From assembly GCA_947652605.1 (NCBI GenBank), contig CANTFG010000319.1, positions 1 through 64,000 on the forward strand: 64,000 bases of DNA. The letters run 5' to 3'. This document shows positions 9,201-23,500 of this stretch, piece by piece. The position numbers were made by a program, and so were the translations under genes. Every line of letters starts with the position of its first letter. Positions within the stretch are counted from its first letter, which is position 1. This stretch comes from Elmis aenea (lineage: Eukaryota; Arthropoda; Insecta; Coleoptera; Elmidae). The notes under the pieces were generated by a model. The model did no database searches. It was not told the origin of the DNA and saw nothing but the letters and a program-made list of their open reading frames with translations.

Positions 9201-11550
9201 TTGAAACAATTTCAATTATTGATTTGTATATGACAGGAACAGTTTATCCATCGCTTCTTTACATGAATACAATTGTTTTGCATATGTCTTTCAATGAGCT
9301 GGTTTTATTTTTTAATAATTTCCTAAAAATACCGTGCTTTAGTTAATACATATGTTCCTTGAGCGACTATTTCTAAACAATTTTAATTATTGATTTGTAT
9401 ATCACAGAAACAGTTTATCCATCGCCTCTTTACATGAATACAATTGTTTTGCATATGTCTTTCAATGAGCTGGTTTTAATTTTTAATAATTTCCTAAAAA
9501 TACCGTGCTTTAGTTAATACAAATGTTCCTTGAGCGACTATTTCTAAACAATTTTAATTATTGATTTGTATATCACAGGAACAGTTTATCCATCGCCTCT
9601 TTGCAGGATTACAATTGTTTTGCATATGTCTTTCAATGAGCTGGTTTTAATTTTTAATAATTTCCTAAAAATACCGTGCTTTAGATAATACATATGTTCC
9701 TTGAGCGACTATTTCTAAACAATTTTAATTATTGATTTGTATATCACAGGAACAGTTTATCCATCGCCTCTTTACAGGAATACAATTGTTTTGCATATGT
9801 CTTTCAATGAGCTGGTTTTAATTTTTAATAATTTCCTAAAAATACCGTGCATTAGTTAATACATATGTTCCTTGAGCGACTATTTCTGAACAATTTTAAT
9901 TATTAATTTGTATATCACAGGAACAGTTTATCCATCGCCTCTTTACATGAATACAATTATTTTGCATATGTCTTTCAATGAGCTGGTTTTAATTTTTAAT
10001 AATTTCCTAAAAATACCGTGCTTTAGTTAATACATATGTTCCTTGAGCGACTATTTCTAAAAAATTTTAATTATTGATTTGTATATCACAGGAACAGTTT
10101 ATCCATCGCCTCTTTACATGAATACAATTGTTTTGCATATGTCTTTCAATGAGCTGGTTTTAATTTTTAATAATTTCCTAAAAATACCGTGCTTTAGTTA
10201 ATACATATGTTCCTTGAGCGACTATTTCGAAACAATTTTAATTATTGTTTTGTATATCACAGGAACAGTTTATCCATCGCCTCTTTACATGAATACAATT
10301 GTTTTGCATATGTCTTTCAATGAGCTGGCTTTAATTTTTAATAATTTCCTAAAAATACCGTGCTTTAGTTAATACATATGTTCCTTGAGCGACTGTTTCT
10401 GAACAATTTTAATTATTGATTTGTATATCACAGGAACAGTTTATCCATCGCCTCTTTACATGAATACAATTGTTTTGCATATGTCTTTCAATGAGCTGGT
10501 TTTAATTTTTAATAATTTCCTAAAAATACCGTGCTTTAGTTAATACATATGTTCCTTGAGCGACTATTTCTAAACAATTTTAATTATGGATTTGTATATC
10601 ACAGGAACAGTTTATCCATCGCCTCTTTACATGAATACAATTGTTTTGCATATGTCTTTCAATGAGCTGGTTTTAATTTTTAATAATTTCCTAAAAATAC
10701 CGTGCTTTAGTTAATACATTTGTTCCTTGAGCGACTATTTCTGAACAATTTTAATTATTGATTTGTATGTCACAGAAACAGTTTATCCATCGCCTCTTTA
10801 CAGGAATACAATTGTTTTGCATATGTCTTTCAATGAGCTGGTTTTAATTTTTAATAATTTCCTAAAAATACCGTGCTTTAGTTAATACATATGTTCCTTG
10901 AGCGACTATTTCTGAACAATTTTAATTATTGATTTGTATATCACAGGAACAGTTTATCCATCGCCTCTTTACAGGAATACAATTGTTTTGCATTTGTCTT
11001 TCAATGAGCTGGTTTTAATTTTAAAAAATTTCCTAAAAATACCGTGCTTTAGTTAATACATATGTTTCTTGTGCGACTATTTCGAAACAATTTCAATTAT
11101 TGATTTGTATATGACAGGAACAGTTTATCCATCGCCTTTTTACATGAATAAAATTGTTTTGCATATGTCTTTCAATGAGCTGGTTTTAATTTTTAATAAT
11201 TTCCTAAAAATACCGTGCTTTAGTTAATACATATGTTCCTTGTGCGACTATTTTGAAACAATTTCAATTATTGATTTGTATATGACAGGAACAGTTTATC
11301 CATCGCTTCTTTACATGAATACAATTGTTTTGCATATGTCTTTCAATGAGCTGGTTTTATTTTTTAATAATTTCCTAAAACTACCGTGCTTTAGTTAATA
11401 CATATGTTCCTTGAGCGACTATTTCTAAACAATTTTAATTATTGATTTGTATATCACAGAAACAGTTTATCCATCGCCTCTTTACATGAATACAATTGTT
11501 TTGCATATGTCTTTCAATGAGCTGGTATTAATTTTTAATAATTTCCTAAA
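6121..11550 (+). repeat. Repeated 12-14-monomer block, three copies
   Basis: The variant 'atgtcacagaaac' marks equivalent monomers at 6321, 8715 and 10767, spacings 2394 bp (14 x 171) and 2052 bp (12 x 171). Around it the same order of variants recurs: taaaaatttcc, then tatgtttcttgtgcgac, then a gaataaaattg monomer, then a ttttatttttt monomer. A further copy of the 9.7-11.9 kb stretch is seen near 31.7-33.6 kb, with one monomer missing. Boundaries are approximate. Confidence 0.65.
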
Positions 11551-13465
11551 AATACCGTGCTTTAGTTAATACATATGTTCCTTGTGCGACTATTTCGAAA
11601 CAATTTCAATTATTGATTTGTATATCACAGGAACAGTTTATTCATCGCCTCTTTACATGAATACAATTGTTTTGCATATGTCTTTCAATGAGCTGGTTTT
11701 AATTTTTAATAATTTCCTAAAAATACCGTGCTTTAGTTAATACATATGTTCCTTGAGCGACTATTTCTAAACAATTTTAATTATTGATTTGTATATCACA
11801 GGAACAGTTTATCCATCGCCTCTTTACAGGAATACAATTGTTTTGCATATGTCTTTCAATGAGCTGGTTTTAATTTTTAATAATTTCCTAAAAATACCGT
11901 GCATTAGTTAATACATATGTTCCTTGAGCGACTATTTCTGAACAATTTTAATTATTGATTTGTATATCACAGGAACAGTTTATCCATCGCCTCTTTACAT
12001 GAATACAATTGTTTTGCATATGTCTTTCAATGAGCTGGTTTTAATTTTTAATAATTTCCTAAAAATACCGTGCTTTAGTTAATACATATGTTCCTTGAGC
12101 GACTATTTCTAAACGATTTTAATTATTGATTTGTATATCACAGGAACAGTTTATCCATCGCCTCTTTACATGAATACAATTGTTTTGCATCTGTCTTTCA
12201 ATGAGCTGGTTTTAATTTTTAATAATTTCCTAAAAATACCGTGCTTTAGTTAATACATTATGTTCCTTGTGCGACTATTTCGAAACAATTTCAATTATTG
12301 ATTTGTATATGACAGGAACAGTTTATCCATCGCTTCTTTACATGAATACAATTGTTTTGCATATGTCTTTCAATGAGCTGGTTTTATTTTTTAATAATTT
12401 CCTAAAAATACCGTGCTTTAGTTAATACATATGTTCCTTGAGCGACTATTTCTAAACAATTTTAATTATTGATTTGTATATCACAGAAACAGTTTATCCA
12501 TCGCCTCTTTACAGGAATACAATTGTTTTGCATATGTCTTTCAATGAGCTGGTTTTAATTTTTAAAAATTTCCTAAAAATACCGTGCTTTAGTTAATACA
12601 TATGTTTCTTGAGCGACTATTTCTGAACAATTTTAATTATTGATTTGTATATCACAGAAACAGTTTATCCATCGCCTCTTTACAGGAATACAATTGTTTT
12701 GCATATGTCTTTCAATGAGCTGGTTTTAATTTTTAATAATTTCCTAAAAATACCGTGCTTAAGTTAATACATATGTTCCTTGAGCGACTATTTCGAAACA
12801 ATTTTAATTATTGATTTGTATATGACAGGAACAGTTTATCCATCGCCTCTTTACATGAATACAATTGTTTTGCATATGTCTTTCAATGAGCTGGTTTTAA
12901 TTTTTAATAATTTCCTAAAAATACCGTGCTTTAGTTAATACATATGTTCCTTGAGCGACTATTTCGAAACAATTTTAATTATTGATTTGTATATCACAGG
13001 AACAGTTTATCCATCGCCTCTTTACATGAATACAATTGTTTTGCATATGTCTTTCAATAAGCTGGTTTTAATTTTTAATAATTTCCTAAAAATACCGTGC
13101 TTTAGTTAATACATATGTTCCTTGAGCGACTATTTCGAAACAATTTTAATTATTGATTTGTATATCACAGGAACAGTTTATCTATCGCCTCTTTACATGA
13201 ATACAATTGTTTTGCTTATGTCTTTCAATGAGCTGGTTTTAATTTTTAATAATTTCCTAAAAATACCGTGCTTTAGTTAATACATATGTTTCTTGAGCGA
13301 CTATTTCTGAACAATTTTAATTATTGATTTGTATATCACAGAAACAGTTTATCCATCGCCTCTTTACATGAATACAATTGTTTTGCATATGTCTTTCAAT
13401 GAGCTGGTAATAATTTTTAATAATTTCCTAAAAATACCGTGCTTTAGTTAATACATATGTTCCTT

Positions 13466-13628
13466 GTGCGACTATTTCGAAACAATTTCGTATGTATATC
13501 ACAGGAACAGTTTATCCATCGCCTCTTTACATGAATACAATTGTTTTGCATATGTCTTTCAATGAGCTGGTTTTAATTTTTAATAATTTCCTAAAAATAC
13601 CGTGCTTTAGTTAATACATATGTTCCTT
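13466..13628 (+). repeat. Shortened satellite monomer (163 bp)
   Basis: After aacaatttc (ending 13489) the usual 12 bases aattattgattt are missing and the sequence continues gtatgtatatcacag, which also carries the 4-base gtat insertion seen in several other monomers. The net change is minus 8. Neighbouring monomers are normal length. Confidence 0.8.
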
Positions 13629-16600
13629 GAGCGACTATTTCTGAACAATTTTAATTATTGATTTGTATATCACAGGAACAGTTTATCCATCGCCTCTTTA
13701 CATGAATACAATTGTTTTGCATATGTCTTTCAATGAGCTGGTTTTAATTTTTAATAATTTCCTAAAAATACCGTGCTTTAGTTAATACATATGTTTCTTG
13801 AGCGACTATTTCTAAACGATTTTAATTATTGATTTGTATATCACAGGAACAGTTTATCCATCGCCTCTTTACATGAATACAATTGTTTTGCATATGTCTT
13901 TCAATGAGCTGGTTTTAATTTTTAATAATTTCCTAAAAATACCGTGCTTTAGTTAATACATATGTTCCTTGAGCGACTATTTCTAAACAATTTTAATTAT
14001 TGATTTGTATATTACAGGAACAGTTTATCCATCGCCTCTTTACATGAATACAATTGTTTTGCATATGTCTTTCAATGAGCTGGCATTAATTTTTAATAAT
14101 TTCCTAAAAATACCGTGCTTTAGTTAATACATATGTTCCTTGTGCGACTATTTCGAAACAATTTCAATTATTGATTTGTATATGACAGAAACAGTTTATC
14201 TATCGCCTCTTTACATGAATACAATTGTTTTGCATATGTCTTTCAATGAGCTGGTATTAATTTTTAATAATTTCCTAAAAATACCGTGCTTTAGTTAATA
14301 CATATGTTCCTTGAGCGACTATTTCTAAACAATTTTAATTATTGATTTGTATATCACAGGAAAAGTTTATCCATCGCCTCTTTACAGGAATACAGATTTT
14401 TTGCATATGTCTTTCAATGAGCTGGTTTTAATTTTTAATAATTTCCTAAAAATACCGTGCATTAGTTAATACATATGTTCCTTGAGCGACTATTTCTGAA
14501 CAATTTTAATTATTGATTTGTATATCACAGGAACAGTTTATCCATCGCCTCTTTACATGAATACAATGGTTTTGCATATGTCTTTCAATGAGCTGGTTTT
14601 AATTTTTAATAATTTCCTAAAAATACCGTGCTTTAGTTAATACATATGTTCCTTGAGCGACTATTTCTAAACAATTTTAATTATTGATTTGTATATCACA
14701 GGAACAGTTTATCCATCGCCTCTTTACATGAATACAATTGTTTTGCATATGTCTTTCAATGAGCTGGTTTTAATTTTTAATAATTTCCTAAAAATACCGT
14801 GCTTTAGTTAATACATATGTTCCTTGAGCGACTATTTCTAAACAATTTTAATTATTGATTTGTATATTACAGGAACAGTTTATCCATCGCCTCTTTACAT
14901 GAATACAATTGTTTTGCATATGTCTTTCAATGAGCTGGCATTAATTTTTAATAATTTCCTAAAAATACCGTGCTTTAGTTAATACATATGTTCCTTGTGC
15001 GACTATTTCGAAACAATTTCAATTATTGATTTGTATATGACAGAAACAGTTTATCTATCGCCTCTTTACATGAATACAATTGTTTTGCATATGTCTTTCA
15101 ATGAGCTGGTTTTAATTTTTAATAATTTCCTAAAAATACCGTGCTTTAGTTAATACATATGTTCCTTGAGCGACTATTTCTAAACAATTTTAATTATTGA
15201 TTTGTATATCACAGGAAAAGTTTATCCATCGCCTCTTTACAGGAATACAGATTTTTTGCATATGTCTTTCAATGAGCTGGTTTTAATTTTTAATAATTTC
15301 CTAAAAATACCGTGCATTAGTTAATACATATGTTCCTTGAGCGACTATTTCTGAACAATTTTAATTATTGATTTGTATATCACAGGAACAGTTTATCCAT
15401 CGCCTCTTTACATGAATACAATTGTTTTGCATATGTCTTTCAATGAGCTGGTTTTAATTTTTAATAATTTCCTAAAAATACCGTGCTTTAGTTAATACAT
15501 ATGTTCCTTGAGCGACTATTTCTAAACAATTTTAATTATTGATTTGTATATCACAGGAACAGTTTATCCATCGCCTCTTTACAGGAATACAATTGTTTTG
15601 CATATGTCTTTCAATAAGCTGGTTTTAATTTTTAATAATTTCCTAAAAATACCGTGCTTTAGTTAATACATATGTTCCTTGAGCGACTATTTCTAAACAA
15701 TTTTAATTATTGATTTGTATATCACAGGAACAGTTTATCCATCGCCTCTTTACAGGAATACAATTGTTTTGCATATGTCTTTCAATGAGCTGGTTTTAAT
15801 TTTTAATAATTTCCTAAAAATACCGTGCTTTAGTTAATACATATGTTCCTTGAGCGACTATTTCTAAACAATTTTAATTATTGATTTGTATATCACAGGA
15901 ACAGTTTATCCATCGCCTCTTTACAGGAATACAATTGTTTTGCATATGTCTTTCAATGAGCTGGTTTTAATTTTTAATAATTTCCTAAAAATACCGTGCA
16001 TTAGTTAATACATATGTTCTTTGAGCGACTATTTCTGAACAATTTTAATTATTGATTTGTATGTATATCACAGGAACAGTTTATCCATCGCCTCTTTACA
16101 TGAATACAATTGTTTTGCATATGTCTTTCAATGAGCTGGTTTTAATTTTTAATAATTTCCTAAAAATACCGTGCTTTAGTTAATACATATGTTCCTTGTG
16201 CGACTATTTCGAAACAATTTCAATTATTGATTTGTATATGACAGGAACAGTTTATCCATCGCCTCTTTACATGAATACAATTGTTTTGCATATGTCTTTC
16301 AATGAGCTGGTTTTAATTTTTAATAATTTCCTAAAAATACCGTGCATTAGTTAATACATATGTTCCTTGTGCGACTATTTCGAAACAATTTCAATTATTG
16401 ATTTGTATATCACAGAAATAGTTTATCTATCGCCTCTTTACATGAATACAATTGTTTTGCATATGTCTTTCAATGAGCTGGTATTAATTTTTAATAATTT
16501 CCTAAAAATACCGTGCTTTAGTTAATACATATGTTCCTTGTGCGACTATTTCTAAACAATTTTAATTATTGATTTGTATATCACAGGAACAGTTTATCCA

Positions 16601-17210
16601 TCGCCTTTTTACATGAATAAAATTTTTTTGCATATGTCTTTCAATGAGCTGGTTTTAATTTTTAATAATTTCCTAAAAATACCGTGCTTTAGTTAATACA
16701 TATGTTCCTTGTGCTACTATTTCGAAACAATTTCAATTATTGATTTGTATATCACAGGAACAGTTTATCAATCGCCTCTTTACATGAATACAATTGTTTT
16801 GCATATGTCTTTCAATGAGCTGGTATTAATTTTTAATAATTTCCTAAAAATACCGTGCTTTAGTTAATACATATGTTCCTTGTGCGACTATTTCTAAACA
16901 ATTTTAATTATTGATTTGTATATCACAGGAACAGTTTATCCATCGCCTTTTTACATGAATACAATTGTTTTGCATATGTCTTTCAATGAGCTGGTTTTAA
17001 TTTTTAATAATTTCCTAAAAATACCGTGCTTTAGTTAATACAAATGTTCCTTGAGCGACTATTTCTAAACAATTTTAATTATTGATTTGTATATCACAGA
17101 AACAGTTTATCCATCGCCTCTTTACATGAATACAATTGTTTTGCATATGTCTTTCAATGAGCTGGTATTAATTTTTAATAATTTCCTAAAAATACCGTGC
17201 TTTAGTTAAT
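13490..17210 (+). repeat. Satellite block repeated at +6,681 bp (left copy)
   Basis: Order and detail of variants match 20,171-24,230. Shared rare markers include tatgtttctt (13790 and 20471), cagatttttt (14393 and 21074; 15248 and 21929), tgttctttga (16015 and 22696) and aatttttttg (16621 and 23302), all offset 6,681 bp. That is 39 x 171 plus 12 bases of small insertions. Near 23.4-23.7 kb the right copy has two extra monomers, shifting the offset to 7,023 for the last part (caaatgttcc at 17041 and 24064). The block also contains its own 5-monomer duplication (cagatttttt 855 bp apart). Confidence 0.8.
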
Positions 17211-17555
17211 ACATATGTTCCTTGTGCGACTATTTCGAAACAATTTCAATTATTGATTTGTATATGACAGGAACAGTTTATCCATCGCCTCTTTACATGA
17301 ATACAATTGTTTTTGCATATGTCTTTCAATGAGCTGGTTTTTAATTTTTAATAATTTCCTAAAAATACCGTGCTTTAGTTAATACATATGTTCCTTGAGC
17401 GACTATTTCTAAACAATTTTAATTATTGATTTGTATATCACAGGAACAGTTTATCCATCGCCTCTTTACAGGAATACAATTGTTTTGCATATGTCTTTCA
17501 ATGAGCTGGTTTTAATTTTTAATAATTTCCTAAAAATACCGTGCATTAGTTAATA

Positions 17556-20500
17556 CATATGTTCCTTGAGCGACTATTTCTGTACAATTTTAATTATTAA
17601 TTTGTATATCACAGGAACAGTTTATCCATCGCCTCTTTACATGAATACAATTGTTTTGCATATGTCTTTCAATGAGCTGGTTTTAATTTTTAATAATTTC
17701 CTAAAAATACCGTGCTTTAGTTAATACATATGTTCCTTGAGCGACTATTTCTAAACGATTTTAATTATTGATTTGTATATCACAGGAACAGTTTATCCAT
17801 CGCCTCTTTACATGAATACAATTGTTTTGCATATGTCTTTCAATGAGCTGGTTTTAATTTTTAATAATTTCCTAAAAATACCGTGCTTTAGGTAATACAT
17901 ATGTTCCTTGTGCGACTATTTCGAAACAATTTCAATTATTGATTTGTATATGACAGGAACAGTTTATCCATCGCTTCTTTACATGAATACAATTGTTTTG
18001 CATATGTCTTTCAATGAGCTGGTTTTATTTTTTTAATAATTTCCTAAAAATACCGTGCTTTAGTCAATACATATGTTCCTTGAGCGACTATTTCTAAACA
18101 ATTTTAATTATTGATTTGTATATCACAGAAACAGTTTATCCATCGCCTCTTTACATGAATACAATTGTTTTGCATATGTCTTTCAATGAGCTGGTATTAA
18201 TTTTTAATAATTTCCTAAAAATACCGTGCTTTAGTTAATACATATGTTCCTTGTGCGACTATTTCGAAACAATTTCAATTATTGATTTGTATATCACAGG
18301 AACAGTTTATCCATCGCCTCTTTACATGAATACAATTGTTTTGCATATGTCTTTCAATGAGCTGGTTTTAATTTTTAATAATTTCCTAAAAATACCGTGC
18401 TTTAGTTAATACATATGTTCCTTGAGCGACTATTTCTAAACAATTTTAATTATTGATTTGTATATCACAGGAACAGTTTATCCATCGCCTCTTTACAGGA
18501 ATACAATTGTTTTGCATATGTCTTTCAATGAGCTGTTTTTAATTTTTAATAATTTCCTAAAAATACCGTGCTTTAGTTAATACATATGTTCCTTGAGCGA
18601 CTATTTCTGAACAATTTTAATTATTGATTTGTATATCACAGGAACAGTTTATCCATCGCCTCTTTACATGAATACAATTGTTTTGCATATGTCTTTCAAT
18701 GAGCTGGTTTTAAATTTTTAATAATTTCCTAAAAATACCGTGCTTTAGTTAATACATATGTTCCTTGAGCGACTATTTCTAAACAATTTTAATTATTGAT
18801 TTGTATATCACAGGAACAGTTTATCCATCGCCTCTTTACATGAATACAATTGTTTTGCATATGTCTTTCAATGAGCTGGTTTTAATTTTTAATAATTTCC
18901 TAAAAATACCGTGCTTTAGTTAATACATATGTGCCTTGAGCGACTATTTCGAAACAATTTTAATTATTGATTTGTATATCACAGGAACAGTTTATCCATC
19001 GCCTCTTTACATGAATACAATTGTTTTGCATATGTCTTTCAATGAGCTGGTTTTAATTTTTAATAATTTCCTAAAAATACCGTGCTTTAGTTAATACATA
19101 TGTTCCTTGAGCGACTATTTCTAAACAATTTTAATTATTGATTTGTATATCACAGGAACAGTTTATCCATCGCCTCTTTACATGAATGTTTTGCATATGT
19201 CTTTCAATGAGCTGGCATTAATTTTTAATAATTTCCTAAAATAACCGTGCTTTAGTTAATACATATGTTCCTTGTGCGGACTATTTCGAAACAATTTCAA
19301 TTATTGATTTGTATATGACAGGAACAGTTTATCTATCGCCTCTTTACATGAATACAATTGTTTTGCCATATGTCTTTCAATGAGCTGGTTTTAATTTTTA
19401 ATAATTTCCTAAAAATACCGTGCTTTAGTTAAATACATATGTTCCTTGAGCGACTATTTCTAAACAAATTTATAATTAATTGATTTGTATATCACAGAAA
19501 CAGTTTATCCATCGCCTCTTTACATGAATACAATTGTTTTGCATATGTCTTTCAATGAGCTGGTATTAATTTTTAATAATTTCCTAAAAATACCGTGCTT
19601 TAGTTAATACATATGTTCCTTGTGCGACTATTTCTAAACAATTTTAATTATTGATTTGTATATCACAGGAACAGTTTATCCATCGCCTTTTTACATGAAT
19701 ACAATTGTTTTGCATATGTCTTTCAATGAGCTGGTTTTAATTTTTAATAATTTCCTAAAAATACCGTGCTTTAGTTAATACATATGTTCCTTGAGCGACT
19801 ATTTCTAAACAATTTTAATTATTGATTTGTATATCACAGGAACAGTTTATCCATCGCCTCTTTACAGGAATACAATTGTTTTGCATATGTCTTTCAATGA
19901 GCTGGTTTTAATTTTTAATAATTTCCTAAAAATACCGTGCATTAGTTAATACATATGTTCCTTGAGCGACTATTTCTGAACAATTTTAATTATTGATTTG
20001 TATATCACAGGAACAGTTTATCCATCGCCTCTTTACATGAATACAATTGTTTAGCATATGTCTTTCAATGAGCTGGTTTTAATTTTTAATAATTTCCTAA
20101 AAATACCGTGCTTTAGTTAATACATATGTTCCTTGAGCGACTATTTCTAAACGATTTTAATTATTGATTTGTATGTATATCACAGGAACAGTTTATCCAT
20201 CGCCTCTTTACATGAATACAATTGTTTTGCATATGTCTTTCAATGAGCTGGTTTTAATTTTTAATAATTTCCTAAAAATACCGTGCTTTAGTTAATACAT
20301 ATGTTCCTTGAGCGACTATTTCTGAACAATTTTAATTATTGATTTGTATATCACAGGAACAGTTTATCCATCGCCTCTTTACATGAATACAATTGTTTTG
20401 CATATGTCTTTCAATGAGCTGGTTTTAATTTTTAATAATTTCCTAAAAATACCGTGCTTTAGTTAATACATATGTTTCTTGAGCGACTATTTCTAAACGA

Positions 20501-23500
20501 TTTTAATTATTGATTTGTATATCACAGGAACAGTTTATCCATCGCCTCTTTACATGAATACAATTGTTTTGCATATGTCTTTCAATGAGCTGGTTTTAAT
20601 TTTTAATAATTTCCTAAAAATACCGTGCTTTAGTTAATACATATGTTCCTTGAGCGACTATTTCTAAACAATTTTAATTATTGATTTGTATATTACAGGA
20701 ACAGTTTATCCATCGCCTCTTTACATGAATACAATTGTTTTGCATATGTCTTTCAATGAGCTGGCATTAATTTTTAATAATTTCCTAAAAATACCGTGCT
20801 TTAGTTAATACATATGTTCCTTGTGCGACTATTTCGAAACAATTTCAATTATTGATTTGTATATGACAGAAACAGTTTATCTATCGCCTCTTTACATGAA
20901 TACAATTGTTTTGCATATGTCTTTCAATGAGCTGGTTTTAATTTTTAATAATTTCCTAAAAATACCGTGCTTTAGTTAATACATATGTTCCTTGAGCGAC
21001 TATTTCTAAACAATTTTAATTATTGATTTGTATATCACAGGAAAAGTTTATCCATCGCCTCTTTACAGGAATACAGATTTTTTGCATATGTCTTTCAATG
21101 AGCTGGTTTTAATTTTTAATAATTTCCTAAAAATACCGTGCATTAGTTAATACATATGTTCCTTGAGCGACTATTTCTGAACAATTTTAATTATTGATTT
21201 GTATATCACAGGAACAGTTTATCCATCGCCTCTTTACATGAATACAATGGTTTTGCATATGTCTTTCAATGAGCTGGTTTTAATTTTTAATAATTTCCTA
21301 AAAATACCGTGCTTTAGTTAATACATATGTTCCTTGAGCGACTATTTCTAAACAATTTTAATTATTGATTTGTATATCACAGGAACAGTTTATCCATCGC
21401 CTCTTTACATGAATACAATTGTTTTGCATATGTCTTTCAATGAGCTGGTTTTAATTTTTAATAATTTCCTAAAAATACCGTGCTTTAGTTAATACATATG
21501 TTCCTTGAGCGACTATTTCTAAACAATTTTAATTATTGATTTGTATATTACAGGAACAGTTTATCCATCGCCTCTTTACATGAATACAATTGTTTTGCAT
21601 ATGTCTTTCAATGAGCTGGCATTAATTTTTAATAATTTCCTAAAAATACCGTGCTTTAGTTAATACATATGTTCCTTGTGCGACTATTTCGAAACAATTT
21701 CAATTATTGATTTGTATATGACAGAAACAGTTTATCTATCGCCTCTTTACATGAATACAATTGTTTTGCATATGTCTTTCAATGAGCTGGTTTTAATTTT
21801 TAATAATTTCCTAAAAATACCGTGCTTTAGTTAATACATATGTTCCTTGAGCGACTATTTCTAAACAATTTTAATTATTGATTTGTATATCACAGGAAAA
21901 GTTTATCCATCGCCTCTTTACAGGAATACAGATTTTTTGCATATGTCTTTCAATGAGCTGGTTTTAATTTTTAATAATTTCCTAAAAATACCGTGCATTA
22001 GTTAATACATATGTTCCTTGAGCGACTATTTCTGAACAATTTTAATTATTGATTTGTATATCACAGGAACAGTTTATCCATCGCCTCTTTACATGAATAC
22101 AATGGTTTTGCATATGTCTTTCAATGAGCTGGTTTTAATTTTTAATAATTTCCTAAAAATACCGTGCTTTAGTTAATACATATGTTCCTTGAGCGACTAT
22201 TTCTAAACAATTTTAATTATTGATTTGTATATCACAGGAACAGTTTATCCATCGCCTCTTTACAGGAATACAATTGTTTTGCATATGTCTTTCAATAAGC
22301 TGGTTTTAATTTTTAATAATTTCCTAAAAATACCGTGCTTTAGTTAATACATATGTTCCTTGAGCGACTATTTCTAAACAATTTTAATTATTGATTTGTA
22401 TATCACAGGAACAGTTTATCCATCGCCTCTTTACAGGAATACAATTGTTTTGCATATGTCTTTCAATGAGCTGGTTTTAATTTTTAATAATTTCCTAAAA
22501 ATACCGTGCTTTAGTTAATACATATGTTCCTTGAGCGACTATTTCTAAACAATTTTAATTATTGATTTGTATATCACAGGAACAGTTTATCCATCGCCTC
22601 TTTACAGGAATACAATTGTTTTGCATATGTCTTTCAATGAGCTGGTTTTAATTTTTAATAATTTCCTAAAAATACCGTGCATTAGTTAATACATATGTTC
22701 TTTGAGCGACTATTTCTGAACAATTTTAATTATTGATTTGTATGTATATCACAGGAACAGTTTATCCATCGCCTCTTTACATGAATACAATTGTTTTGCA
22801 TATGTCTTTCAATGAGCTGGTTTTAATTTTTAATAATTTCCTAAAAATACCGTGCTTTAGTTAATACATATGTTCCTTGTGCGACTATTTCGAAACAATT
22901 TCAATTATTGATTTGTATATGACAGGAACAGTTTATCCATCGCCTCTTTACATGAATACAATTGTTTTGCATATGTCTTTCAATGAGCTGGTTTTAATTT
23001 TTAATAATTTCCTAAAAATACCGTGCATTAGTTAATACATATGTTCCTTGTGCGACTATTTCGAAACAATTTCAATTATTGATTTGTATATCACAGAAAT
23101 AGTTTATCTATCGCCTCTTTACATGAATACAATTGTTTTGCATATGTCTTTCAATGAGCTGGTATTAATTTTTAATAATTTCCTAAAAATACCGTGCTTT
23201 AGTTAATACATATGTTCCTTGTGCGACTATTTCTAAACAATTTTAATTATTGATTTGTATATCACAGGAACAGTTTATCCATCGCCTTTTTACATGAATA
23301 AAATTTTTTTGCATATGTCTTTCAATGAGCTGGTTTTAATTTTTAATAATTTCCTAAAAATACCGTGCTTTAGTTAATACATATGTTCCTTGTGCTACTA
23401 TTTCGAAACAATTTCAATTATTGATTTGTATATCACAGGAACAGTTTATCAATCGCCTCTTTACATGAATACAATTGTTTTGCATATGTCTTTCAATGAG

